64,000 nt of DNA from Botryotinia globosa. Its lineage: Eukaryota; Ascomycota; Leotiomycetes; Helotiales; Sclerotiniaceae. The notes below the pieces were generated by a model. It worked only from the letters and a program-made list of their open reading frames with translations. It had not been told where the DNA came from and did no database searches. A program made the position numbers and the translations under genes. The stretch is taken from positions 372,001-436,000 of the forward strand of contig RCSZ01000002.1 in the NCBI GenBank assembly GCA_014898425.1, read 5' to 3'. Shown one piece after another: positions 46,071-59,443 of this stretch. Position 1 is the first letter of the stretch, and each line of letters opens with the position of its first letter.

Positions 46071-47071
46071 GGAAATCGCCCTGATTGGATATAGAGTTGA
46101 TTTTCCAGCACTGTATTGGTTGATCATGACAGACTTTCATCTGCCAGCTGGTGAGTGGCATTTAGTGAAACATTGAAGTGATCCCTATCGCATAGCACAT
46201 GTCCGTCTTTCTTTCTAGACTATCAACTTCGAGCAAATATTGCGGACGCGAATGGGTCTTGTAGGCAACTCGTCAAATTCTACATAATCCGACCTGATGA
46301 GTTTGCAATCTAATGACATGCACCCAGCAGGGCATGTAGGCCCTTTTCGAGTTTGTTCGTTTCTTTTTGGATAGTGCGTGTACATGGATGATAGTAAGGC
46401 TTTATGCGTCTTTGTTTGAGTGGTCTGAGAGGTGTGTTATCAAGTGCGCAAGTAACGAGTCTGCAATGGTGGTGAGACTGGGGCATAATGTCGGCACATG
46501 AGTCCTGGATATTGAGGATAAATTAGGATTTTGCAAGAATGATCAAGCCAAAAAGCCAAAAGGAAAAAGCACCCATACAGCTCTACTGATCAAATTGCCA
46601 AAATCTTGGGTTTTGAGTCGACATAGTGAAGTATGCGTCCTTCTATAAGCCCATTGACTCGATTCACTAGACATGGCAAGAATCTTCATGCACACTGTTA
46701 GACTCTCGTCACATTAATACTCGCACAGAAAGCCGTTCCCGCTTTTAACCTCAAATACTCTCTCTAGTATATCACGAAATCACGTCATATACTTTGCACC
46801 GCACTCACGGGCTTATCTAGAAGACTCGTTTTATTCTCAGATCTATCAATATTTACAGGAAAAGCTAGCAGATGCCCATTCGCAAGTCTCGTCAGATGCA
46901 CTGCAAAAATCCGATTTACATAAGTACAGACGGAGCAAGAAACAGAAATTGTATTGGCAATTGTGCCTCGATCGCCAGCAACTGAAACAATTCGCACGCG
47001 ACGATTCCAAGATTAACATGATACAATACATCATATGCCCCTTTATAGCATCTTATCTCCGTCTCTTCAAT
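46071..47071. other. Convergent 3' region of gene F and the CAX antiporter
   Basis: About 1 kb, no coding signal that stands out on either strand. Holds the 3' ends of both genes. Confidence 0.45.
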
Positions 47072-48717
47072 TCAAACATGTGGTGGAATAACTTTTGGCG
47101 GATTTGGATAATAGAAAGCTGCCACAGCGATGTTGATGTACACAAGTACGCAGAGAGCACCCTCCAAATAATTGGATCTGCAATCTTTCAAGAAGTTTCC
47201 CACCACCAAAATGGACAGAATTAAGACAACGATAATAAAAAGATCGAAATTCAAATCCATTGGGATATCAACGATCCAACCAATAATGACAACAAGGGGG
47301 GCGTTAAAAAGAGCCGTCTGAATGGTAGCACCTAACACGTGTGAAAGAGCCAAATTCATAGAATTGTCATGTGCTTCGTCAATGGCTGTGAGATGTTCGG
47401 CAAACTTCTCAACAAGTGGAACCAATATCAGACCAACAAAGCTGTCGGAAATACCATCTTCATCAACAACAAATTCAATGCTTTCCACAAGTCTAATAGC
47501 AGTGAATGTAACCATGCTAATTGCAACGATCAATGCTACAACGCATTCCGTAAATGTCAACTTTTCCTTTAGAAGGTCTTCTTCATAATCTTCTTGTTTA
47601 TGTTCATCGGCCTCGAAAATAGCGTCGTATATAGATTGGTGAGAGCGCATCTGGAAATATACGTATAAAGCGTACGAAATCATGAGTAGGATAGATGTCA
47701 TTCGTGAGATGTGGAGGACGGAATCGGCGAGTACGAAAGGATCATAATCAGAGTTGGCGCTCTTAACTGCCATGTTGAAAGCCGCGGGTACAATTAGACC
47801 GAGTCCACTGGTTAATTAAGTTAGGCGATGCTTTTTCAAGAGATATGGAAGAGCGCATACGCCTGAAGAAGCAAATCACTTCCGACTTCACTAATTTCCT
47901 CATCGAACTCTTGCTCATCGTGTGTCAATCCTCCTACGAAGAAGCACATGCCTAAACACAACAATTGAGTGGCCAATATAGAACCCATGATAGCGGCTTG
48001 CATGACTTGAAATTGTTCCCTGGCAAGAAGTACCATGAACATTACAATTTCAACAACAGATCCGAGGGTGGTTTCCATCAAGATGCCGAATACTTTGTCC
48101 AATTTCCGGGATAGTTCTTGACCAGCAAAACCGATAAGATTTGCCGAAGGGATCATGGATAAATAATTGAGAATGAATATGATTGTATGCCATTCTGGGC
48201 GAGCATATGTAATGACGATGGCAACAGGAACAATGGGCCAAAGAAAATTGACGGCTTGTGAAGCACTACTTGAAGATTTCCAGCAAAGTTGAATACATTT
48301 GATGGGACTTAATCCTCTTCGACCACTTTCACCTTCTGGAGCAATACCTGTTGTCACCCTGAATCCTAAGTGGTTCACCTCGAAGCCAGGAATGAGTCGA
48401 TCTTCTTCAGTACTTTGTGGAGATCCACCCTCTGCACGAGCTTTGTTCCTAGCAATGATAACTTCATCTGGTAGGCTTGAAAAGGAAATCTGAATCGAAT
48501 GCTTTAATGGCGGACGAAGACCACCCGAGTTTCTGGAACCATTTGACGGGGTGAGCCTACTTGTAGATGCCATTGCTGAGGTTGAACCGAGTTGTGTTTC
48601 CTTTTGGGGGAGATGGTGAAGGAGGTGAAGGGCATGAAGAGAAAACAGCAAAAATGCCAGAACAACACCTGCGAGAAAAATCATATGGAAAGATCTCAGA
48701 TCGTTCCTGCCATTCAT
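47072..48717 (-). CDS. CAX-family cation/H+ antiporter (Vcx1-like; two exons, 530 or 482 aa)
   Basis: Exons 48717-47861 and 47807-47072 on the minus strand. The 53-bp intron has a GTATGC donor, a CCTAAC branch and a CCAG acceptor; the join makes Ala in LLLQAGLGLIVPAAF. Two starts are possible: MNGRNDL at 48717 adds a hydrophobic N-terminal segment, and MASTSRL at 48573 gives a standard length. The first repeat has FILNYLSMIPSANLIGFAGQ and METTLGSVVEIVMFMVLL, the second GLILVPLVEKFAEHLTAIDE and ALSHVLGATIQTALFNAP, the two signature helices that bind the cation. About 11 membrane segments, split by an acidic loop (THDEQEFDEEISE). Family members exchange Ca2+ or other cations for protons across the vacuolar membrane. 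Confidence 0.88.
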
Positions 48718-49472
48718 TGACTGGACCTACCATTTGTATGTTGTCTGATAGCCAGGAGCAGCCATGGCGACTTCCACATCATCTTTTCTCAACTGAATTG
48801 ATTCGAGAGATGGAATTGTAAGTTGATTGAACGGTGTACGAGTCACCAATTTCAGGATTTTATTCAACGTGTATCAACATCAATATCAATATAAAGAAGT
48901 ATTGCAATTGATGGCCTTGTTGATGATTGCTTCGATTATCTAATTGATCACCTGCGGTAAAAATCCGGGAGCGGAATAACATTCGGCCGTTTGTAAGCTG
49001 TTAAAATAACCTCCGTACTTACCTAGGTAGGTACAAATCGGATTTCTCCAATTTAAAGCTGCGAAGTCCGACCGACGCCAGCGCAAGTCATCTCTTAACT
49101 CCGGTAGCCGGTCAACTCTTACCTCCGGTGACCTTCATACTTTTAGACTCGTACCAAAAACCCTACGCCATCAACTTTATCTGACGTCTAAAATCCACAA
49201 TCACCACATCTGCGGATATCTGGCGCACTCGGAAACGATAAAATGACGCCGTGTGATATTGGCATGCTTTGATCATCAATCATACAGAAAGTTGATTGTT
49301 GATAGACTTGTACTATGGCTTCTAGCTTGCATGCTATATCAGCTCATTCCCATCTAGGTATAAGTATTTGAGATTGTACACGTTTAGACTTTGACGATCA
49401 CTGCTTAAGATACATACTCAGATCTCTCTCGAGCTTCACTTATCATTACTAGCACAGCTCCCTTTTCTCAAA
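48718..49472. promoter_or_regulatory. Divergent promoter between CAX antiporter and SDR reductase
   Basis: 755 bp between two divergent genes. A possible untranslated or short coding first exon of the antiporter (ATG near 48762 followed by GTAGGT) was examined but does not join in phase. No specific factor sites are claimed. Confidence 0.4.
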
Positions 49473-50540
49473 ATGTCTCCTGCAATTCCCAAAGATTCAA
49501 CGGTCCTTATTACCGGCATCAATGGCTACATTGGATCCCACGTAGCTGATCAACTGCTCAAAGCAGGATATCGAGTCAGAGGTACTACGAGAGATGCTTC
49601 CAAAGTGAAGAAACTACTCGACCTTTGGGAGCAGCAATACGGAAAAGATCGAGTGGAGGTGGCAGTTGTACCAAACATGGCCAATGAAGGAGCTTTTGAT
49701 GAAGCTGTGAAGGGTGTAACTGGAATTGCACATGTAGCATCCAACTTGTCCTTCTCACCAAACCCAAATGAGGTAAGGCTTTATTCATTCCATTGATAAT
49801 ACGAGTCTAACTTCTAACCCCTCACTCAGGTTATTCCAGAATGTCTCGCTGGTGTAAATGGCCTTCTTAAATCTGCAGCCGCAGAACCGACTGTGAAGCG
49901 ATTTGTCATCACATCCTCGTCTATGGCTGCAACAAGTCCGAAGCCCAACAAGGAATTCTATATCGATGAAAATACATGGAATGATGAAGATGTCGAAGCA
50001 GCGCATGCCCCACCACCATATGAGCCCTCGAGAACATGGGCTGTCTACGGTTCTAGTAAAGTTGAGTCCGAGCGAGCGGTATGGAATTTCGTAAAGGAAG
50101 AGAAACCAGGCTTTGTAGCCAATGCCGTCCTCCCAGATACTGTCATGGGTTTGGTTTTAGATCCAGCACAAGGTTCTACCGGTGGCCTTGTTAGACAACT
50201 TTACTTGGGAGATAACTCCATGATGAAAGACCTTCCTCCTCAGTATTTCATAGATGTTCAGGATGTAGGTCGTCTTCACGTCTCTGCATTGATCGATGAG
50301 GATGTGAAGAATGAGAGGTTATTTGCTTTTGCCAAACCATTCAACAATAACATTTTATTGAGAACTTTCCGCAAAATTCGACCCGATGCCAAAATTATGG
50401 ATGACTTTCATGATGATAGTATTAACGATTTATCCAAGGTTGCTAATCAAAGAGCCGAAGAGCTTTTGAAAAGGGACTTTGGCCGTACTGGTTTTACAAG
50501 TTTGGAGGAATCTTTGGCCAACACTATTCAAGGACTCTGA
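49473..50540 (+). CDS. NAD(P)-dependent extended SDR reductase (Gre2/aldehyde-ketoreductase type; two exons, 336 aa)
   Basis: Exons 49473-49772 and 49830-50540; the 57-bp intron has a GTAAGG donor, a TCTAACC branch and a CTCAG acceptor, phase 0. The N-terminal Rossmann motif TGINGYIGSHV (14-24) binds the cofactor, followed by RGTTRDASK which favours NADP. The catalytic Tyr-Lys pair is in WAVYGSSKVESERAVW (YxxxK), preceded by a Ser-rich FVITSSSMAA strand. The protein matches the size and layout of fungal methylglyoxal/ketone reductases and flavonol/cinnamoyl-reductase-like enzymes. Substrate cannot be told from sequence. No secondary-metabolite gene cluster is visible around it, so a detoxifying or general carbonyl-reducing role is the safer reading. 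Confidence 0.9.
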
Positions 50541-53500
50541 GTTTTAATATAATGGGATATGAGATTAAGCCGAACATTTCTACTTACTGTTACTGAGATA
50601 TATCATTATCATTATCGTTTTTGCTCTTTTTTCTTCTCTTTGACTTCAGACTCTGATGGAATGTACTTGAGTATCTATCTATAGTGGACTTTCCTCCATT
50701 ATCAATTGATAAAATTATCCATAATCTTTTTTCTTACCTTTTAACTCGAGTTTTGAATATCGATCATACTTGCAACTGTGGCAATCTTAAGATGCATTCC
50801 AACATGAGCAAACAATACTAAATCAAAATCCGTTCCAGGATTCGAAATTGATCTTTTATAGAGCATACATCAACTACAAGTTTTCACCCGGGCGTGCGTG
50901 AGGCGCTGGTGAATCGATTTCTGGCAGCGCTTCAGATTTGAGTCTTCTTGTAAAGCTCAATGCGACCATAAATTCAATTTATGGCCATTGATACCGTAGA
51001 GATGTTTTCCCCAAAATCGACAAAGCTGTCTCATGGGAAGTCCACAGTACAATGTTTGCAAATCCATTTCTTCCATCTCAATTCGCTTCATTGCTTATCT
51101 CCATGGAATATTATATGACTTCATACTGGGCGATCATGCAGAATTATGATTTGCACGATGAGTTGGTTGATAACGAGTTATCTATAAGTGATATAACAAC
51201 GGTAAGTAAAGATTTAAATCTGATAGCGAGAAGTTTGTGGTGTTGAGAATTAGGATGGGGTGTTCGAGTGCTTTTCTTACAACTCTATGAGAGCTGGATG
51301 GATTATGGGCCTTTTGGGAGGGTACTTGTCTTCGTGAATGAGAAGTTTCATATTGATTGTACGGTTTGGACCCTATATGACTTGCTTTTGGATTTGTGGA
51401 TGGGGTTGGGGTGGGGATGGGGATGCCAGGTAGGATTTGAATGGGGTTTGAATGGGCTTTATGTTTTATATGTGGTGTTTGGATAGGGGGAGGAGTGTGT
51501 TGATTTGATATTGAAGTGGTGAAGGGGAGGGGGGAGGGGGGTATATTTACTTAATTTTCGCTGTTTTTGGTGTTAGAGGGATTGTGAGGGGGGTTGGGGA
51601 TAGGGGACTAGTCTGGAGATTCTGGGTATATAACACCTGCATGGGTTTGATGTATAGGAAGTATGGGTGACAGGAATAGAGACAACGCCAAAGCCGAATG
51701 TCCTGCTGGATGAGTTTTTGGGTTTCGGGTTCTGGGTTGGGTTATAGTCGGAGGAAAGGGAAGTACTTCTGATTAGTAGTTGGAGTGCAGAGTGCTTCGT
51801 TTGATGCGAGGTGGGAATTGACAATGCAAATTTGGAGTGTGTCTAATGGCGACGAGAATGATAATGGAAATGAAAATGGAAATGGAAATAGAAATCGATA
51901 CATCTCAGCTGAGATAGTTCGGATGGTGTGAGATATACTATTATAGATACTGCCCATGTGGGACTAGATAATCAATGGAAGAGATCTCGCCTTCTGCAAT
52001 GATGAAAAATCCCGATTCATCAAGTGTCTGTATGGATACAATTGGTGAAAAAAGCTCGATTTATATACGTCCTCGAGGAGGATTCTCGCTTCAAGTTAAT
52101 TACCTATATATGTATGTAGGTATCTAGATGAGAAGAGATTCACTCAACCTTCTGTATTTCTGCTCTTCTCTTTTTCGAATCAGCGAGATCAATATAAATC
52201 TCATCGTCTGTGTGAATTTATCAGTAATGCAGAACCACAAGAATAAGCACGGTCCTGTGAAGGATTTCTGCTCTGCTGAGTTGTGATTACGGGGTTTGAA
52301 GGGGATTTCTGTTGTTTGTGGGTGCCGGTGTGTTTTGTTGGTTTAGAAGACCACGGGGGTCGAGTTGGTGAGGGTAGTGAGAGATGAATGCCAGGAGATA
52401 ATTCAATCATGCGTGAGATGACGGCTTTTTGATGTTGGGAATGACAATGGTAAAACACATATCTTTGTTGGTCTGGATATTTTAGTATCCAATTCAGAGG
52501 TATGCATGATACCACCCAGATTCTTAATTGACGAACCAGTGTAGAAAGCTGATCTTCTCTCTGTACGTACTCCTTATTCTGATAATTGAGTTTCTCGTCT
52601 ATATCAAGTTAATGTTTGATCCCAGACAACAGTGCCTTTTATATACTCGCAGAGGATAATCAAGCAAGTCTTTCCAGCTGCGAATACCTGGGTGTTGCAA
52701 GCACATATCATGCTATTCAAAAAGATACCCACTCATTCACAAAAAGTGAGATAAAATCCTCGCATCTAGGAATATAAAGAAACATATCGTGCTTGAGCTT
52801 CGCAGATCAAAGTTGTACTAGCGCTCCGCATGTATCGCAGTAGGTTTATGGACTTTTTTATCAGGGCCTTAGAAGAGACTGGGATGCTGAGATGTTTGGG
52901 ATTATGTTTTATCTAAGGTGCAGATGAATCGTAGGGGATTTTTGGGGATTGATAAGGTGTTGGTGTACTGATGATGAGAAATCAGGGGTGGCAGTTGTGA
53001 AGGAGGAGTAAATGACAGTACAAGATCTTGAGGCATATATTTCAAGTGATAAAGAAATCCCACAGGAAATCGAAGGTTCGCTTGAGCATATGTTTGGACT
53101 TGAACTTATCTTTCCCAGTACCTTCGCGAGAAGCTCCTTATTCCAAGTCCTGCTATACGTGGATCTTATTACACACGGAAGCATTCTATTGAGCCTCTCT
53201 TATTTTATAACCCAGGTTTGGAGATGAACGATGAGTGATTTATGCTTTGGTACAGGAATGGCTTCTCCTTGGGACCGAATCGCTGGACTAGAATGTGAAT
53301 CGCAGTTATAAAAGGATGATGTTCAAAGAGGAGGATATATAAATTATGAATTGAGCAAGCTATTTCTTTTCCACACAAGTTGCGAGAAACGCCTGACAAC
53401 ACTACACAGGTGGGTGATGGTGCAATGGTATGTTTACCTATAGATGTATTGGCCTTTTATTTTACTCGTGTCTCTCGCAGACATCGGTGACTTTGAGTGA

Positions 53501-56500
53501 GTTTCGAAGTTTGAAGTTCTATATGTGGATTTGACAGAGAGATATATCATGGGGTTTGAATAATGACAATTAAAACAATGACAACGAAGAAAATTCCTGA
53601 CAGGAATTCTTCTCTTCGCTACTTGGGCGTATAAAAATGAGGGGCCCACTTAAGATCTATCTCGAAGTGTACTTACTCGCGTGGAGTAGAGACGACTATT
53701 ACTCATACATGCATACTATCTGCCGCAATCAAATTATATTCCTTACGCTGAGTTTTTCAAATTTTAAACCACGAATACGTTTTCATATTTAAATTTCAAT
53801 AGGTGGTATGTGTTCACTTAACACGAGTGTCTTTCGAACTCCCTATTTGTATGGATAGGATACATAATTACTCCAATCCTTCTCAATCTAGCGATTTTAG
53901 CCGATAACGCCACGACATACTAGTATCAGCAAAATCAAGGATATAAAAGGCAACAGCAGTCATGAGCTAGTGCTTTCTTCCTTAGTCTAATATAATAGGC
54001 ATGGCCAAGTGATAACAGGTTGCCTCTATTTGCAGTTGGAGATGGCTTCAGAGTTTCTGCTTCTCGCCTCCATCAAAATTGGTAACAGAAGTAGAGAAAA
54101 GTATAGAAAGGTACGATTTTTCACCAGATGATGGAAATATTAAACGACAAGAAGTGAGAGGTGGAAAGAATAACAACAATGGTACAACTGGACAGTGATT
54201 ACCTACATAGTCGAATAGAAATAAACACTGAGTCCATCATACAGTTCGACACTTAAATTCTTTGAGTTTATATCAACCGAGATGTGTAGCCCATATCATC
54301 AAAGTGCATTTTCCATAAAATGAATAGGATATTGGCTAATTAAGTCTTTAATCCTGCTCACTGGACATTATCGTCCTGCGTGTACTGTGATTTGGCATTT
54401 CATTGTACCAGCGAGTCGGTTCAGATGCTTTTGAACTTGAGAAAAGGAACAGGGAGATAAATGAGGGGAGCTTCAAGTGAATTGTGATGTCTTTCACTCC
54501 CGAGGTCTAGAGAATTCTCACTATAACAAACTATTATCCAAAGATCAACAATTCACTTTGTATCCATTAACCCCATCGTGTTAGAGGGATTAGACTAGAT
54601 AATTCAAGAATGAAGAATATATAAGACGAGCCATTCCCCTATGTTTTCAATTCCAACATAAAAGAGTAAACCGAAACAAGATGCACACATGGAAAAGATA
54701 CCAAAGAATCTCCACAAGCCCATACCTATGTAAGTCTTACGCTATGATTTTAAATCTATCAGTTTCTCTTCTTCCTCTTCTTCGTCTCTTCTCGAAACAC
54801 AAATCCATACCCATAATCCCACAATCCTACAATCGACAAAACGGACGCGACAATGATAACTAAACTTAGAAATTACAAATTCAAAACAATAAAAATCCAA
54901 TCCATATATATACAACAACAAAAACAACAACAACACCAATAACCAGAATCCCATTAACGAATGATTAACAAAGAAGAACTTCGGATACCCGTGGACAGTA
55001 TACATTTTACCGACTAAGCTCCTGGCACTCCACAAAAGACTTTCCTATAACCATCACATCACATCAATCGCATAATAAATAAACCTAGACTTCCAACTCT
55101 CCTCCTGAGTGTAACAACTATTAATATAGACTGCATGAAGTATAAAAGAGATCAGAAAGTAGTAGGAAGATTCCGTGAAAGCTATGGGTACTGAACGATA
55201 CCCCTGAGCAGGAATCGCTTCCTGTGAGGAATATATGGATGGGAATGTAGAAGAACTATCTATATAAGACCATCTAGTATCCTATTTTCTTTTCCACATC
55301 TCAACTATGAAACTCGTCATAAGACAGGCTATGAGCTGGTAAGCTACAACCCGGAGATTTCACAGATGGCGGGACGTGGTGTACTAAGTATCTAACAAGC
55401 AACTCCGTATCAACAATTCAAACTTCGGTTCACTCGAAGATTTGGTTTGCTCTGGGAATAGTTATCAATACTTATCAACAATCATCACCTTCTTGTATTC
55501 AAGAACGATGAATCAAAACAAATATACATCAATAAAAACAATCAAAACAATCAAAACAACCACAATCAACAACAACCAACTCTAACAAAATCCAAACATC
55601 TATTCACTTCCCACTCAAGAAACTCCCAAAGCTACAGTGTAGACAATCCCGATAGAAGAAGACTACAAACAACAATACATATCACTTTAAGAAGATATCA
55701 ACAAAACAAGGAGAAATCACAATAAAAAACAAAATCCAAAACCCAGATTTACTTCATCATCACTGAAACGCAGAATTTCTCCTCGTTTCCATTTTGAAAT
55801 TTATTTATACGCATATCCATTCATAACACAGCACACCACATCCCTCTCACCAAGACCAAAAACAAGCGAACTTTCGATTCATGTTTTGATGTTGTAAGGA
55901 GGTAGATATTCCCTCTACCTCTAGCATTCAAATAAGCAATTCTTTACGAGTAGATAGGTATCCAGACGAGGAAGTATTGGCATATAATACAAGAGAAAGA
56001 AAGAAAGAAATAAAGAGAGAGAGTAATCTAATCTGATATCTACTCTTTTCTCTTCTCAATCTCTTCTCACTCTCACCCTCACTAAGTATTTAATACCTAG
56101 TACCTAATATATAATCTATCCTCCATCCTCCATCCTTCATTTTCCAGCCTCCAGCCTCCAGCCTTCCGAGTCCGAAGTCCGAAGTCCCAACTCCCAAGTG
56201 AACCTGAATCAAAAGAATCCAAATCCTAATCCTAATCCTAATCTCTCCTCAAAACTCTTCTTCAAAATTCATACACATATATACATCCATACATATCTAT
56301 ATATACCCCACTGCTCCCCTTTCCCACCCCAATCATCCCCCATCCATCCCCTTTTCCTCAATACCCCATCCCCCCATTCCCATCCCTCCACTCCCATCCA
56401 TCCCCTCTCCACTACCCTCTCCACTACCCTCTTTTAAGATACCCCAAAACTCCAAAACCCCAATCCTAAGAATCCCCAAATCCTAAAAATCCCCCAAATC

Positions 56501-57230
56501 CAAAAAAAACACACCAAAAAACAATATCCATTTTTCACCAACTCAACTCAACTCAACTCAACTCTTTTATCCTCTCCTCTCCTTCCTCTCCTTCCTCCCC
56601 CCCTCTCCTCTCTCCCTCCCTTCCTCCCTCCCTCCCTTCCCTCCTTCCTCCTTTCTCCTTTCTCCTCCTCCCCTCTCCCTTCAATCCCCCCTCTCCTCTC
56701 CCCCCCCCCCCCTCTCCTCTCCCTTCAATCCCCAATCCCCAACCCCCCAATCCAAATTCCCATTTTCTATTCCTGAAAAGAAAAAAGAACATACATCTCT
56801 TACCTTAGCCCAACTTAAAGTTATTTCAACTCCCGATATTCAATTCCCAATTTCGAGATTTCAATTCTTATTACTATTACCATTATCACTCCCTTCTTTT
56901 TCCTCTCCTTTCCTCGTCTCCCTTTAACTCTATATCACAAGATATAAAACACAAAACCATCATCAAAAAAAAGATGTCATAAATCTATATTCCAAGACTA
57001 ACAAATAAAATATCAATATTTCCACTCCTCCTAAAAGACTCCTCAATTTCCCTAGCCTACCCATCTTCCCTTTCCCATTCCCTTTCATTTTCCTTTCTTT
57101 TCAAATCATATCCACTTCTCCACTCCACCCCACTGTCTCTCCAAATCACAACTTTCCCTCCCTTTCATATCATATCTCTTTCTCCCCTCTCCCCCATTTC
57201 CCTCCTCAAACCCCCCAAACCCCCCAAACC
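50541..57230. other. Gene-poor AT-rich region
   Basis: About 6.7 kb with no gene I can support, the longest such stretch in the window. Frames of 60-100 codons (for example 51052-51246, 53012-53227, 52201-52515) show no domain, start context or splice structure. 51400-51560 is G-rich, 54880-55760 A/C-rich, and 56100-57200 pyrimidine-rich with a 12-C run at 56701-56712. The last part is the downstream side of the YIP1-family gene. Non-coding transcripts or decayed genes are possible but not shown. Confidence 0.45.
56541..56760. repeat. Pyrimidine tract (CTCCTT/CCCTCC)
   Basis: A C/T-only stretch with CTCAA repeats at its start (about 56541-56564) and a poly-C run near 56701-56712. It generates low-complexity frames and is not coding. 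Confidence 0.75.
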
Positions 57231-58445
57231 CTAAGAAATGAAACAAAGCGCCCCCAACATCAAATAAAACACAAACAGAGGAAAAACCGCCAAGCCCACT
57301 CTATTCTTCACCACTCCACTTCCTCCCAAGATACTAATTCCTGCCGCCATACTCCACGCCACGAGGATAATGTAGATGGGGATTCTCGGGATAGGATGAA
57401 GACCGAGTGCTGAGAGGAGTGCGGCAATGACGAGAGGGAAGAGAGTATAGCCTATGATGCAGACGGATTGGGCAAAGGAACTTGACGAGAGAGTTAGCTG
57501 GTATTCAAATATGAGGCGTGAGAAAAGGGAAAAGGGGTGTAAAAGTCAAAGAACACTACAAACAAAAAATACTCACATATTCCCACCCAACAATTTGATC
57601 TGCACCGTCACCACCGCCTCCCCCAACCAAACCATGGCAAAAACCCCACTAAAAACATTACTCATTTGATCTCCCCTCGCCCTAAAACTCAACAACAAAG
57701 ACAAGCCCAAGCAAAAAACCAACGGGCCCCATAAATCCCAATCTCTCAATCCCTCACTCATCGCATTTCCTTGAGTCAATCCCTCTACATCCGTTACTCT
57801 TCCAATCATCCCCCTCAATTCTTCTCTCGCTCCTTGAATGCCATTTTCTCGAAACTGCGAGTATGCGCCTCGCAAACCATGAGAATCAATCATCGAGCCC
57901 CCAAAGAGATATTTCGGATATAGCACTTCTCGCATTTTGGACCAGATGGCTGTGAGATCGCGCGAGAGGGTGTCCCACACCGATTCATCGAGGGTGTTTG
58001 TGGGAGCTCGACGATCTTCGCCGGGGATACGGGAGGTGAGATAGTTTTGGGAAGATTGCGTGGAGGATTGCGTTTGTGGAATGTTTCCGGTGAGGGGAGT
58101 GCGGGAGGTAGTGGCATTGAGGGGATCGTCGAGATCATCGAGGGTTGCTGGGTGGATTGATTAGCATATGTAGATGGATAGAGAGAATGGGAAGCGGGGA
58201 ATCAATGCAGGAGGATATGAAGGAGGGGAGAAATCATAAAAGTATCCATGTGTTTAACCCTCGCTCTCCAGATTCAGTATGACATGATCACAAACTTGTA
58301 ATCTTTACACCTTCCCTCATCCAATCATAAAGAGAATCTGCAGAGAAACATAAATCGAAATAAACATACCATCATCAGGATCAATCAAATCATCCTCAAC
58401 GTGAGGTTGATCATAATGTTGGTAAGGATTTGAAGACGAAGCCAT
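57231..58445 (-). CDS. YIP1-family Golgi/ER membrane protein (YIPF6/Yip4-like; three exons, 298 aa)
   Basis: Minus-strand exons 58445-58370, 58147-57577, 57480-57231; introns of 222 and 96 bp (GTATGT and GTGAGT donors, CCAG and CAAG acceptors), joins giving Ala and Ile in frame. The N-terminal cytosolic part is short and polar (MASSSNPYQHYDQPHVEDD, later SSTQSSQNYLTSRIPGED). The family core reads LDESVWDTLSRDLTAIWSKM and REVLYPK before the first membrane segment. Five hydrophobic segments follow: DLWGPLVFCLGLSLLL, NVFSGVFAMVWLGEAVV, FAQSVCIIGYTLFPLVIAAL, PIYIILVAWSMAAGISIL and VFPLFVFYLMLGALCFIS. YIP1 proteins bind Rab GTPases and shape COPII/Golgi vesicle traffic; the Yip4/YIPF6 branch is suggested by the (L/V)DExVWxTLxxDL start, moderately sure. 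Confidence 0.85.
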
Positions 58446-59443
58446 GATTCCTACTTAGTGATTCCGTCGTATCGAAGGTGTACTGGCGCTGACAATGCGA
58501 TGATATAGTAGAGGCACTGGTACCAGCAATTGCGACTCCAAGTACCGAGTAATACTTCGAACCCAAGTTCTATGCGAACCAACTGTCCTTTTGTCAACTC
58601 TAAGAAGTCGTAACCGTGGGTGAATCAACTGAAACGTGGTAGCGGAAAAGAACCAGAATTTCTGAATGTGGATGAAAGAGTGTAGATTATTCGCAGATGC
58701 TTCGTTACGGACGATAAGGTATCTAGGTTCATGAAGCTATCCAAAATTCCACGGTTTCCTTAAGCTAAACATGAGCTGCGTATTCTAGACATGGAGCTAA
58801 ACTATTAATGGTTAGATCTCCCGTTTGATATAGACAAGGTCCAAGCTTCTCTTTAATATTTAGGATTTTTACTACTACTATTATTACTATTATTACTATT
58901 ATTACTATTATTACTACTATTACTACTATTACTACTATTACTACTATTACTATTATTACTATTATTATTATTATTATTATTACTACTATTACTACTATTA
59001 CTACTATTACTACTATTACTACTATTACTATTATTACTATTATTATTATTACTACTACTACTACTACTACTCCTACTACTATTCATTCACATACTAAATA
59101 AATACACTAAATAGAAATCTCATTATAGCATATAAAAGAGTGTATTACTATTTGCTATTTTCCCATTAACTTATATCAAGAGATAAACACCAATTGAATC
59201 ATAAAAGAATCATAAAAGAATCATAAAAGAATTATAAACATCCCCTTGCAACATCTATATCCTAAAAAGAACGTGGTAAACTCATCATCGCAACACCTCA
59301 TCAAATTCTCACTTCACATTTTGAATTCAACCTTCCTCCTCTCCCACCTATAATCAGATCCCTTTTCAAATCAGCTCTCCATCATCCAGTCATTCGATAC
59401 AAGTCTTACTGCTTTACGCAAGCTCGTCTGGTAGGTAAAGATA
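58446..59443. other. Promoter of YIP1-like gene and 3' side of PAS gene, with microsatellite
   Basis: About 1 kb with no gene; it is dominated by a trinucleotide microsatellite at 58870-59091 (separate entry). The minus-strand poly-Asn/Ser frame inside the repeat is an artefact. Confidence 0.55.
58870..59091. repeat. Trinucleotide microsatellite (TAC/TAT mixed), about 220 bp
   Basis: About 70 units of ACT/ATT mixed in patches such as ACTATTACT and ATTATT. It is an interrupted trinucleotide array, so point mutations have broken an older pure array. Confidence 0.9.

Noticed and set aside
48718..48800. Short first exon of the CAX antiporter (ATG near 48762)
   Set aside because: The GTAGGT donor does not join in phase with the TTTCTCGCAG acceptor, and the other option would be a 24-bp intron.
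58853..59086. Poly-Asn/Ser frame
   Set aside because: Pure product of the trinucleotide microsatellite.
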